From contig JACQFE010000047.1 of NCBI GenBank assembly GCA_016200265.1, positions 1 to 64,000 on the forward strand: 64,000 nt of DNA, read 5' to 3'. Origin of the DNA: Planctomycetota bacterium. GTDB taxonomy: Bacteria; Planctomycetota; Phycisphaerae; UBA1845. A program made the position numbers and the translations under genes. The notes below the pieces were generated by a model. It saw only the letters and a program-made list of their open reading frames with translations. It made no database searches and was not told the origin of the DNA. Below, in pieces: positions 44,839 to 52,929 of the stretch. Position 1 is the first letter of the stretch. Every line of letters starts with the position of its first letter.

Positions 44839-45120
44839 TTACCTGCCAAGACCGCCAACCCGCACAAGGATTCCACGACGTTCTTTCCTTGCTACCCATT
44901 CCGCCTCAGTGCGCGTCTTCCATTGCTTGTTGAACGCGTCTACCGCGTCCTGCACGATCCTCTCAGCGGCGGTATCGACCGGCTCCCGGCACGCCTGTTG
45001 CATGTGGACTTTGAACATGCAATCGCGTTGGTGGGGCGTGAGACTGCGAAGCATCTCACTCGTCGATGTTGCAACGAGCTTTGCCTTTTCTGCCGTTGAA
45101 ATCTCTGTCCAAATGTTCAT
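44839..45120 (-). CDS. Small helical protein, partner gene of the TIR-like protein
   Basis: 93 residues from ATG 45120 with a strong GGAGGTGG ribosome site. No signal peptide or membrane helix. It is mostly helical (STAEKAKLVATSTSEMLRSL, ERIVQDAVDAFNKQWKTRTE) with a basic end (RKERRGILVRVGGLGR). I do not recognise the family. The stop is 17 bases before the start of the TIR-like gene, so the two are likely a transcript pair. Confidence 0.6.
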   Translation of the reverse strand: MNIWTEISTAEKAKLVATSTSEMLRSLTPHQRDCMFKVHMQQACREPVDTAAERIVQDAVDAFNKQWKTRTEAEWVARKERRGILVRVGGLGR

Positions 45121-45139
45121 TCGCCACCTCCGCAGCCCT

Positions 45140-45225
45140 CATTTCGACTTTTCGACGTTTCGATTTTTCGACGTTTCCCCCGCTCCCTCACGGTCGCGGC
45201 TCGGAAAAATCAGCAATCGACAATC
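45140..45225. repeat. TTTCGACTTTTCGACG tract plus inverted GCTCCCTCACGGTCGCGGCTCGG
   Basis: A short TTTTCGAC-type tract followed by an inverted copy of the repeat seen at pheS and uvrA, then CAATCGACAATC. Intergenic; no gene. Confidence 0.6.
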
Positions 45226-45228
45226 CCC

Positions 45229-45414
45229 TCACTCCTGTCCGCCCTCTTCCATCTCACCATTTTCGTTGATGACCGCCGTGCGCACGTCGCCTCCGGCGGT
45301 CAGGCGGCATCGGATCGTGCGATGCGTTCGCGCGCACGTCATGTGGACGATGGTTTCGGGCATATCGAAAGAGTGTGATTGGCCGCACGCCGGACAGTCA
45401 AACCGAACAAGCAT
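45229..45414 (-). CDS. Small zinc-ribbon-like protein (61 aa)
   Basis: 61 residues from ATG 45414 with AAAGG upstream. It begins MLVRFDCPACGQSHSFDMPE and has a third Cys in HMTCARTH and a fourth in TIRCRL, so it is a possible Cys4 zinc site in a small beta protein. The rest is acidic at the end (NENGEMEEGGQE). Family and role are unknown. It follows the membrane zinc-ribbon gene by 12 bases on the same strand. Confidence 0.65.
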   Translation of the reverse strand: MLVRFDCPACGQSHSFDMPETIVHMTCARTHRTIRCRLTAGGDVRTAVINENGEMEEGGQE

Positions 45415-45426
45415 AAACGCCTTTCC

Positions 45427-45921
45427 TCATTCCAATGTTGCTCCACAAATCGGGCACGTCGCGTGGCCATCCTGAACAATCGGCGCCACCCAGCGACCAC
45501 CGCAAGTCGGCGAAGTGCAGCGCCTAGCACTCATGCCCGTCTCTTTCTTACAGGCCGGACATTGTACTGGAAAGCCGTGAAATCCGAATGGTCGATGGAT
45601 GACAAAGTGATGGCCGCAGGTCGGCTCGGTGCAAATCACATGAAAATCCGCAGTGACGGCCTGTGGTCGGGTGCCCGCAGGTGGCGGAGGCGTGAACATT
45701 TCGATCGCAAAATTCACCATCCAAATGATGACGAGCCCACCGACGAAGTACGTCACATATCGAACGAACGTCGTCTCCCAAATCAGTCGCGGCTCTTCTC
45801 GAACCGCGGCCAGCCATTCACGAAAATGCTCTCGGACCACAGGCACATTCGTTCGTGCGGCCATCAACCATTCTGAAATTGGGTTGGGCTTTTCCTGGGC
45901 CATGATTTCGAAATGCGGCAT
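45427..45921 (-). CDS. Membrane protein with C-terminal double zinc ribbon
   Basis: 164 residues from ATG 45921; an in-frame ATG at 45903 (MAQEKPNP) is a fair alternative and neither has a clear ribosome site. One transmembrane helix (FVRYVTYFVGGLVIIWMVNF) is followed by several Cys pairs: ICTEPTCGHHF, VQCPACKKETG, RRCTSPTCGG and TCPICGATLE. These are likely two zinc ribbons facing one side of the membrane. It is not a family I can name. It pairs with the small zinc-ribbon gene downstream. Confidence 0.7.
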   Translation of the reverse strand: MPHFEIMAQEKPNPISEWLMAARTNVPVVREHFREWLAAVREEPRLIWETTFVRYVTYFVGGLVIIWMVNFAIEMFTPPPPAGTRPQAVTADFHVICTEPTCGHHFVIHRPFGFHGFPVQCPACKKETGMSARRCTSPTCGGRWVAPIVQDGHATCPICGATLE

Positions 45922-45988
45922 CCCTCAAATTGGTTCGCGAATCATGGGTGATTCTATGCGGGAATTACGCTCGCGGCCACCTGCGGCG

Positions 45989-46600
45989 TTATCGCTTTCG
46001 AAATGCACATCGATGGATCGCCCGACCCTCACGGGCATACTTGATCTCGTAATTGGTGCCTTTCCAATCGTCGGCCGGACTGCCGTCGGACTGTTCCCAC
46101 GCCACCGCTTCAAGGTCTCTGCGGGCACTCAGCAATCCGGCTATCTGCTCGAAGTACTCCGCATGATCGGATTGCACGAGCCAGTGACCGCCGCAGACCA
46201 TCGCACGAATCGCTGCCTCCACGAAATCCGCCTGAACCAGCCGCCTCTTGTGATGCCGTTTCTTAGGCCATGGATCGGGGTGATAAAGATGCAGCACACT
46301 GACGCATTCCGCTGGTAAATGTCGCATTACGAACGGCTTCGCATCGGTGCGCATGAGCCTGACATTTGTGATGCCGCGACGTGCCATCCGATCGGCCGCG
46401 AATTGATAGAACTTATTCGCCCACTCGATTCCCAGCATTCGAATGTCGGGATTCGCCATCGCCCTGCTCAACAGAAATCCTCCCTTGCCGCAACCGACTT
46501 CCAGCTCAAACGGCCCGGGTGCTGCGAACCACGCCATCGGATCAACGACGACGCCTTCATCCGGCGAAGCGACGATGATGTCTTCTAATGCGAGCGTCAT
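45989..46600 (-). CDS. trmB: tRNA (guanine-N7-)-methyltransferase
   Basis: 203 residues from ATG 46600. It methylates G46 in the tRNA variable loop using S-adenosylmethionine. The SAM site (ELEVGCGKGGFLLSRA), GIEWANKFYQFAADR and the diagnostic LYHPDPWPKKRHHKRRLVQ are intact, with the C-terminal WKGTNYEIKYAREGR. Length matches the family. It is in minus-strand orientation, head-to-head with recO with a repeat-filled 285-base gap. Confidence 0.95.
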   Translation of the reverse strand: MTLALEDIIVASPDEGVVVDPMAWFAAPGPFELEVGCGKGGFLLSRAMANPDIRMLGIEWANKFYQFAADRMARRGITNVRLMRTDAKPFVMRHLPAECVSVLHLYHPDPWPKKRHHKRRLVQADFVEAAIRAMVCGGHWLVQSDHAEYFEQIAGLLSARRDLEAVAWEQSDGSPADDWKGTNYEIKYAREGRAIHRCAFRKR

Positions 46601-46740
46601 TCACAACCTCGACTAACATCAATGCCCTACAAACGCTCCAACCATGTCATCGTATGCACCCTCACTCATGCGGCCAAATCGTCGCCCCATTTGCACATAC
46701 TACATTTCTCCCTTTCGTACGAACCCTTTTCCCTCCCCGC

Positions 46741-46832
46741 TTTCGACTTTTCGACTTTTCGACTTTTCGACTTTTCGATTTTTCGGCTTTTCGATTTTTC
46801 GGCTTTTCGATTTTTCGGCTTTTCGACTTTTG
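46741..46832. repeat. 8-bp tandem repeat (YTTTTCGR)n
   Basis: About eleven units of CTTTTCGA or TTTTTCGG in a row, ending at CTTTTGG. It lies in the divergent gap between trmB and recO, about 55 bases before the recO start. Confidence 0.8.
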
Positions 46833-46885
46833 GCTCGTTGCCTGCTGCCTGTTGCCTCGTCCCCTCTCGCGCATACGATCAGACA

Positions 46886-47662
46886 ATGCCCCTTTCGATC
46901 CGAGACGACGCCATTGTTTTAACCCGCCTGGACTATTCCGAAACCTCGCAAATCCTCGTGCTATTTACAAAGGAACACGGCAAGGTTCGAGCGATCGCCA
47001 AGGGAATTCAGCGAAGCACGAAGAAGCAGTTCGCCGTAGGGGCCGATCTTCTCGATATCGGACAAGTTGTCCTGTCCGCGAAGCACGAAGGCGCGGAGTC
47101 ACTCGCGACGCTTGTCGAATGGAAGCAATCTCGCGGTCTATCGGGCCTGCGCGATTCGCTCTCGCGACTAAACGCGGCGCTTTATTCCGCGGAAATCACA
47201 TCCATGCTCACCATGGATTGGGACCGGCACGAGGGATTGTTCGACGCCCTTGCATCAACGATCGTCACGGTCAGTGAATGCGATGATCCGTTGCCGCCCT
47301 TGATTCGATACCAATTGTCGGTCTTGGACATGGTGGGCTCCCTGCCCCGCTTCGAAGCGTGCGTGTCGTGCGGCCGTACCGTCGAATTGAAATATTTCTC
47401 TTCGTTTGAGGGTGGAATGATCTGCCGCCATTGCGAGCAGAATTTCGCCGAAAAACGCGCCGTCACAGCCCAAACGCTTGAAACCCTCCAGCGTGCCGAC
47501 ATGTCTGCAAATGATGTGGCCGCCATTTCGGTCGCGAATCATCCATCGACCGTGGCGGTTGCCGCAGGTCCGGCCGCCCTGCTGAATTACCACATCTCGC
47601 ACCTTGCAGGTCGTGAACCACGGCTTGCTTCCCAAATTTTTATTCGCCAACGAATTGGATGA
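46886..47662 (+). CDS. recO: DNA repair protein RecO
   Basis: 258 residues from ATG 46886; the longer open frame from 46622 translates the tandem repeat and is not credible. The N-terminal OB-fold (DDAIVLTRLDYSETSQILVL, GKVRAIAKGIQ) and the zinc-binding C-terminal region (ACVSCGRTVELKYFSSFEGG, ICRHC) fit RecO. RecO with RecR loads RecA at gaps. A -10-like TACGAT ends six bases before the ATG and no ribosome site is seen, so it may be leaderless. Length is typical. Confidence 0.9.
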   Translation: MPLSIRDDAIVLTRLDYSETSQILVLFTKEHGKVRAIAKGIQRSTKKQFAVGADLLDIGQVVLSAKHEGAESLATLVEWKQSRGLSGLRDSLSRLNAALYSAEITSMLTMDWDRHEGLFDALASTIVTVSECDDPLPPLIRYQLSVLDMVGSLPRFEACVSCGRTVELKYFSSFEGGMICRHCEQNFAEKRAVTAQTLETLQRADMSANDVAAISVANHPSTVAVAAGPAALLNYHISHLAGREPRLASQIFIRQRIG

Positions 47663-47720
47663 TTATCGTTTCGACAATACGCTGGGTGACGAATTGCCTT
47701 CCTGTATCAAGCGAGCCCAC

Positions 47721-48683
47721 ATGAAAAAATTGTTGATACGCGCAATCGTATGGCTGGGAAACCTACACCGTCGTGCGCTTGCGTTTTTTTTCTTTCTCAT
47801 CGGCCCGCGATTGGCCTATCGTCTCACGGGCTGGGGCGCCTCACTGATGTACTGCTTGCTGGACCTGCTCCGCGTACGAAGCGAAGCCCAATGTCGAGCT
47901 GCCTTGCAGAGCCGCGTGCCTGCGGAAGAAATTCCGCGAATTGCCGAAAAATCATTCATCAACCGTGCCCGCAACCTGACCGACTTGATGTTGGCCCCGT
48001 ATTTGCTCCGCCCCAAAACCTACGAGCGCTACGGTGGGCGAATTCCGGAACCCCATCGGCAGGAACTTCTCGATGGCCAACATCGCCGCCAGCCCACGAT
48101 CTTGCTCACCGCCTATTACGGCTCGTTTGATCTTCTGCCAATCTTTCTCGGCTACAACGGAATCCACGCAGCGGTTGTCTATCGTGCGCATGAAAATGAA
48201 GGCTTCGATTCTTACCGCCGAAAAATCCGTAGCCAGAGTGGAAGTGAATTGATCCCGCTCCAGGTTGCGGCGATTCGATTGGAACAAGTGCTCTCAACCG
48301 GAGGCACGGTGGCCATTCTCGCGGATCATCACGTCGAGGAACGTGGAATGCCCGTAACCTTCCTGGGCATTTCGACGAAAGTGTCCAGATCGATTGGTCT
48401 ACTGGCCTGGCGATATGAAGCGAACGTGGTCGTGTCCGCCATCCGCCGACTGAACAACACCTTCCAATTCGAGATCGTGTTGGCGGAAGTGATCTATTAT
48501 CGAGAGGCCGCTGGGCACGCCGATCCCGTGACGTTCATCACGCACCGCTACTTGCGGGCATTGGAAGAGATCATTCTCAAGGATCCGACGCAGTATCTTT
48601 GGGCGCACGCCCGCTGGGGCGAAGAATACTCCCGGCGCGTCACCGCACCGACCGAATCTGCTCAAGAAAATCCCGGGGTTTGA
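47721..48683 (+). CDS. LpxL/HtrB-like acyltransferase, catalytic His replaced
   Basis: 320 residues from ATG 47721 (MKKLLIRAIVWLG); the frame is open back to 47604 inside recO. A single N-terminal membrane segment precedes the acyltransferase fold. Family landmarks: FINRARNLTDL, LLTAYYGSFDLLPIFLGY, AVVYRAHENEGFDSYRRKIR, GGTVAILADHHVEERGMPVTFLG and YLWAHARWG. In LpxL proteins the catalytic motif is H-x4-D/E (TAHFGNWE); here the His is Tyr (TAYYGSFD). The Asp is kept. It may be inactive, use other chemistry, or act on another lipid. It follows recO by 58 bases. Confidence 0.75.
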   Translation: MKKLLIRAIVWLGNLHRRALAFFFFLIGPRLAYRLTGWGASLMYCLLDLLRVRSEAQCRAALQSRVPAEEIPRIAEKSFINRARNLTDLMLAPYLLRPKTYERYGGRIPEPHRQELLDGQHRRQPTILLTAYYGSFDLLPIFLGYNGIHAAVVYRAHENEGFDSYRRKIRSQSGSELIPLQVAAIRLEQVLSTGGTVAILADHHVEERGMPVTFLGISTKVSRSIGLLAWRYEANVVVSAIRRLNNTFQFEIVLAEVIYYREAAGHADPVTFITHRYLRALEEIILKDPTQYLWAHARWGEEYSRRVTAPTESAQENPGV

Positions 48684-48684
48684 A

Positions 48685-48840
48685 TCAGCTTCCCTTCGCC
48701 GAGTCTATGATCGCCATGGCCAGCCCAAGCGAAGAATCAACGATACCGGACGAGCTCGCAAAAGCCTTTTCAGATAGAGGAAATCCGAAAAAAAAGGCCA
48801 CAGCTCCCGCAATCAAAACTCGAATTCGATTGAAACGCAT
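48685..48840 (-). CDS. Possible small secreted protein (51 aa)
   Basis: From ATG 48840 with GAAGGG nearby upstream. It reads MRFNRIRVLIAGAVAFFFGF followed by a cleavable-looking end (SEKAFASS) and a short hydrophobic mature part (VDSSLGLAMAIIDSAKGS). It overlaps no other gene. No family is recognised. The rest of the gap to 49037 shows nothing. Confidence 0.4.
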   Translation of the reverse strand: MRFNRIRVLIAGAVAFFFGFPLSEKAFASSSGIVDSSLGLAMAIIDSAKGS

Positions 48841-49037
48841 CGCAATCCCTTCTTCGATTCGTGAATTCCACAAACGTGATCCGTCACGCAGTGAAATCCG
48901 GCTTTGCTATGTTACATCGTCCCCAGATGTCACAAAAAGTGAAAAACAAATGATTTCGGCGAGAATTGCCTGCCTTTGGTGACTGAATGAACTCAATTAC
49001 ACTTGAATCCTCGCTTTATGTCTGGATGCAATCCGGC

Positions 49038-49922
49038 TCAATTCGGCCGGCTCAGAAAACCAACGCTCGATTGAAACATGCGTTCCATATCAACCGGAGC
49101 CGCCGGTTCCTCTTCGCTCTGCAAATCCGCTAGATTGGCGACGCACATTGGGCAACCCACTACATCCAAATGAAATTGCGTGTAGCTCTTCCACGGATCT
49201 TCCAATAGTCCCAGCGCATACGACCCCAGCGTGCCCCGCTTTAGGCACGTCAAACGCTGCTCACGCCAGACACGTGCCACGGTGACATCGGCGTTTGTCT
49301 CGGCCAGTTCCGCCAATGCCGGTCCGGTATCAGAAAGAAATGACTGGAGCTTTTGGATCGCCCGAAACTTGATGCCCGCGACCGCCTTCTGGTCAATGTC
49401 CATTAGCTCGCCGACTTCAAGATTTCGCATACCCGCATAAAAGAGCAATTCAATCACTTGAAGATCGACGAATGCCTGACGATCGCGAAGGTCGGCGATC
49501 AATTTCCGAAGCACCGACCCAAGGATTTGCTCTTGCGAGGCCGCCGCTTCTTCATCCGCAATGTGGCGGCTCGGCGTCTCCGTGGATCCCGGTATCGCCC
49601 GATCCCACCAATCCTCGCTCTCCGCGGGAGCCGTTACAATCGGCAACTTCTTTTGCCGGAGCAGGTCATACAATTTGTACCGAAGAATCGTAAAGAGATA
49701 GGTTTCGAGCGATCGCGATGCGTCAAAGTGCGTGAGCGATTGCAAAAAGCCGATCAGGGTCTCCTGCACCAGATCTTCGGCATCACTCACGCTGGCCGTG
49801 CGCGATCGGGCGAACGCGAGCAGCCGCCCCGAGAAGCGATCAATCAGTTGTCGCCACGCGGCCGAATCGCCCGCACGGACTTGTTCGATGAGATATTGAT
49901 CCGCCGAAGCCGGTGATTCCAT
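49038..49922 (-). CDS. ECF-type RNA polymerase sigma factor with Cys-containing C-terminal extension
   Basis: 294 residues from ATG 49922. Region 2 (WRQLIDRFSGRLLAFARSRT, DAEDLVQETLIGFLQSLTHF, ETYLFTILRYKLYDLLR) and region 4 (LQVIELLFYAGMRNLEVGEL then MDIDQKAVAGIKFRAI) are clear. Beyond about residue 205 comes an extra 90-residue tail with TCLKRGTLGSYALGLLEDPW and VVGCPMCVANLADL, which looks like a fused redox- or zinc-type regulatory domain. Planctomycete ECF factors often have such tails. It is the last gene of an FHA-kinase-sigma run, so kinase control is plausible. Confidence 0.85.
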   Translation of the reverse strand: MESPASADQYLIEQVRAGDSAAWRQLIDRFSGRLLAFARSRTASVSDAEDLVQETLIGFLQSLTHFDASRSLETYLFTILRYKLYDLLRQKKLPIVTAPAESEDWWDRAIPGSTETPSRHIADEEAAASQEQILGSVLRKLIADLRDRQAFVDLQVIELLFYAGMRNLEVGELMDIDQKAVAGIKFRAIQKLQSFLSDTGPALAELAETNADVTVARVWREQRLTCLKRGTLGSYALGLLEDPWKSYTQFHLDVVGCPMCVANLADLQSEEEPAAPVDMERMFQSSVGFLSRPN

Positions 49923-50005
49923 GCGGAAACATCATAAAGGCAACAGGCATCAGGCAACAGGCGAGGAACGAACAGGGAACGATCAAAAAGTTGAAAAACC
50001 GAAAG

Positions 50006-52669
50006 TCACGCGACAGCATTTTTGGCGGGTTCGCCCGGAGTCGCTTCATCTCGCATGGGTGGCATACCCGGCGATGGAGCCAAGAACGGCTGCGTGGGCT
50101 TCCTGCGCCGACCGGTCAATGCCGTAACACTCAACCCCAGCAACATGATCGACGAAATGACCAGCCCCGAAACTGCGGCCACCTTGTCGTCTTCACCCAT
50201 GCATTGCCGCGAACCGTGAGGCGTCGGCGGAGTTGGAATCTTCGGAATTGGCGGGAGCACCAATCCCCAATGGCCGGGCAGACGCTTCGTCATTTCCTCT
50301 ACTTTTGCTTGCACCTTCGTAGTCGTAATCGCCACTGATTCGTCATCATCTTCCTCGACATCACTGCCGTCCTCACACGACTTGCTGTGGTCGATGTGGT
50401 CCCACTCTCGCGCAATTACGGTCGTCGTCAATCCGATTCCGAACAGTGAAATCGTCACCAGGAACGGCCGAATTGATTCCCGCCAGAAGCCGACTCGTTT
50501 GACTGGTGTGGTTTTGCGGAATGCAAAAAGCATGAACGCCGCAAAGCTTGTACAAAGAATGACGGACGTCGTGATGCTGTGATACGGTGCATTCGACGCC
50601 ACCAGCGTATAGATGAACGCGATAATCGCCCCGCCCATCAGTACGAACGCCGCCAGGCTCCAGAACATCCGCGCAATCAGCCAGCGCGGTACGCCATTCG
50701 CCGGATGCCGCGAGCTTTGCGAGTGCCACGATCCTGTCGCCACCTGCGGAGCGCCAGGCCCGCCATACGGCGCGCCCTGGGGGCCGTAGCCGCCACCTTG
50801 TTGACCCTGCGGGCCGTAAGGCGAATAAGGATATTGCTGCGGCGTACCTTGCGGCGATCCAACAGGCAGCGTCTCATCCATTCCGCGCGGCGCGCCCTGT
50901 GGCACAGTCCGCGGATACCATTGCCCGCGACGAGGCACGCGATTGCGGCAACCTGCGGCCCACGCGCCTTTGGCCTGATAGACAAACGACGCCGCTGCCG
51001 CAATGCCCGCGCTGATGAACATGAACCTCTGGTTAAGCCTGTTGAACGGTGGCTCATGCACCAAGGACAATGCGATCGCCGTCAGGATCATGGCGCCTAA
51101 GGCCTTTCCGAAGAGTTGGCCGCCGCTGATCTTCCCGTCGCCGCGGGCCTTGTCGCTGTCCCAATCCGCAAATGTCGCAAGACCCAGCAAACCAAACCAG
51201 ATTGGCAGACCATAACCAGCGTCGAACGTTGGCGCCGCACCGGCCGCGAGGACTGGTGCCGCGCAACAAGCTCGAACAAGTCTCTGTGCCCAGCTTGGAC
51301 CAACATCAACCGTAAACCAGCGGATCATGTACTGGGCAAGCACAACGCTTCCGAACAGCGCGGCCACGAGCATTCCCGCGGCGGCACCTATTTCGTCGGC
51401 ATGCAAAAAGTGTTCGGGATTGCTCCTGTTGAACCCTTCGACTACGCGGCTCATCGAACCGCCCGTGGCAAGCCCCACGCCGACCGACATCGCGGCCAAC
51501 AGAAACACAATCAGCGCAACGCGCTTCCGCGGTGAAACATGGGCGAGTGGAGAATCGTCGCGAGCACCGGGCGCATCGTTGGGAGGCGGCGCGCCCATGC
51601 CCATTCGCTCCATTCGCCGGCCGAGCTTCGCCATTCTGCGATCGATCTTTTCCGAAACGCGCTCCATCTTGCGCGCAATTCGCTCGGGAAATGCGAAATC
51701 TTGCAGCGGTCCCATTTGTTCGGCGCGAGGACGTGGCGGCGGCGGTGGCATCCGACCTGGCGCGAAGCCGCGCGGCGCCGGATTTGGCGAAGGCATCGGC
51801 GAATCGGCCCGATCACGCCCACCAAGTCGCACCGCGCCTTCGAGACTCTTCGTGCTGAAACCCGCGAGACTCTGTTGAATCTCCTCGCCCGCGAGCATTT
51901 CGTCCAGCATTTCGCCCACCGTCGCATACCGATCACGCGGGTCCTTTTGCAGTGCCTTACGAATGACATCTCCAAACGGCCTCGGCAGATTGTCCAGCTC
52001 CGGCTGCGAGGTGAGGTGCTTCATCAGCACTTCCGCCATCGTCGAGCCTTCGAACGGCAATTTTCCGCTGAGCATTTCGTAGAGCATCACGCCAAGCGCA
52101 TAAATGTCGACGCCGCGCGAATAGTTGCCGCTGCCAATCTCCGGGGCCATGTAATGCACGGTCCCGACGCTCGACGTCTGCGCACTGTGTCGGGAAATCG
52201 CGATGAACTTGCTCAAACCGTAATCGCCGATCTTCACGTAGCCGTCGTCGAAGAAAAGGTTGCCCGGCTTCAGATCGCGATGCACGATCCCGCGATCGTG
52301 CAAATACGCGAGCCCCTTGCCGATTTCACGCGTGAAAAATGCGGCCTTCTCCGGTGCAAAGCCCTTCGGCTCGGCAACGAGCAAATCCCGCAGCGACGGC
52401 CCGGAGATGTATTCCATGACGATGAAGTATTCGCCCTCGGCGTTTTTCCTGACGTCGAAGATCGAAACCAGATGCGGGCTTTTCAGGTTGATGCAGTGGC
52501 TGACGCCGCGAAGTTCGATCTGCGGATTTTCCTTGAGGTACTTCAGAGCCACTTCGCGACCGCCGTCGCTGATGGCATAGTAAACCTCGCCGAACCCGCC
52601 GCGTCCTACGGCCCGCTGGATCGTGAAATCGTCGAGCGGTCGATCGCCATGTTTGAAGGTATACGCCAT
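50006..52669 (-). CDS. Polytopic membrane Ser/Thr kinase
   Basis: 887 residues from ATG 52669. The kinase domain is at about 13-265: GRGGFGEVYYA, Lys43 in EVALKYLK, HRDLKPGN at about 130-137, DYG instead of DFG at 149-151, GTVHYMAPE. A Pro-rich and Arg-rich linker (about 290-385) follows, including PPPPPRPRAEQ and ERIARKMERVSEKIDRRM. The rest has about eight or more membrane helices (RVALIVFLLAAMSVGVGLAT, SVILCTSFAAFMLFAF and others), with a Gly/Pro/Gln-rich loop. It probably senses membrane or surface state. Transcribed between the FHA gene and the sigma gene. Confidence 0.85.
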   Translation of the reverse strand: MAYTFKHGDRPLDDFTIQRAVGRGGFGEVYYAISDGGREVALKYLKENPQIELRGVSHCINLKSPHLVSIFDVRKNAEGEYFIVMEYISGPSLRDLLVAEPKGFAPEKAAFFTREIGKGLAYLHDRGIVHRDLKPGNLFFDDGYVKIGDYGLSKFIAISRHSAQTSSVGTVHYMAPEIGSGNYSRGVDIYALGVMLYEMLSGKLPFEGSTMAEVLMKHLTSQPELDNLPRPFGDVIRKALQKDPRDRYATVGEMLDEMLAGEEIQQSLAGFSTKSLEGAVRLGGRDRADSPMPSPNPAPRGFAPGRMPPPPPRPRAEQMGPLQDFAFPERIARKMERVSEKIDRRMAKLGRRMERMGMGAPPPNDAPGARDDSPLAHVSPRKRVALIVFLLAAMSVGVGLATGGSMSRVVEGFNRSNPEHFLHADEIGAAAGMLVAALFGSVVLAQYMIRWFTVDVGPSWAQRLVRACCAAPVLAAGAAPTFDAGYGLPIWFGLLGLATFADWDSDKARGDGKISGGQLFGKALGAMILTAIALSLVHEPPFNRLNQRFMFISAGIAAAASFVYQAKGAWAAGCRNRVPRRGQWYPRTVPQGAPRGMDETLPVGSPQGTPQQYPYSPYGPQGQQGGGYGPQGAPYGGPGAPQVATGSWHSQSSRHPANGVPRWLIARMFWSLAAFVLMGGAIIAFIYTLVASNAPYHSITTSVILCTSFAAFMLFAFRKTTPVKRVGFWRESIRPFLVTISLFGIGLTTTVIAREWDHIDHSKSCEDGSDVEEDDDESVAITTTKVQAKVEEMTKRLPGHWGLVLPPIPKIPTPPTPHGSRQCMGEDDKVAAVSGLVISSIMLLGLSVTALTGRRRKPTQPFLAPSPGMPPMRDEATPGEPAKNAVA

Positions 52670-52758
52670 GATTGTCGTCCCGCGCTACTTACTTATGCTG
52701 CTCGCTTGCTTGTCCTGATTTCCAATTGCCAATTTCCAATTGTGAGAGGGTGCCGGGT

Positions 52759-52780
52759 CCCCCAGCCCAAGGGCTGGGGG
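52759..52780. repeat. CCCCCAGCCC-AA-GGGCTGGGGG perfect palindrome
   Basis: A 10-bp perfect stem with a two-base loop. A second copy (CCCCAGCCCCTGGGCTGGGG) is at about 53635-53654, inside the FHA gene. Confidence 0.65.
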
Positions 52781-52809
52781 ACCGACTGCCGTCATTCGCT
52801 ATCGCACCG

Positions 52810-52915
52810 TGTCATTCTGAGGTCGCCTCAGGCGACTTTCGGCATTCTGAGTCCCGATACGCCGGGACGAAGAATCTCGAATCCGAGATGCTTCGCTGCG
52901 CTCAGCATGACAAAT
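52810..52915. repeat. GTCATTCTGAGG...CTCAGCATGACA repeat
   Basis: Copy of the element at 7170-7238, with ATTCTGAG, CGAATCCGAGATGC and CTCAGCATGAC parts. Intergenic between the kinase and FHA genes; no gene in this gap. Confidence 0.6.
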
Positions 52916-52929
52916 CGCAATTCGTTTCC

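Noticed and set aside
46741..46832. CRISPR array
   Set aside because: Units are 8 bp and contiguous, without spacers; no cas genes.
46622..46885. N-terminal extension of RecO with Phe/Asp/Ser repeats
   Set aside because: Translates the 8-bp tandem repeat; the conserved RecO start is ATG 46886.
46662..46886. 74-residue minus frame rich in KSRK
   Set aside because: Only a translation of the simple tandem repeat.
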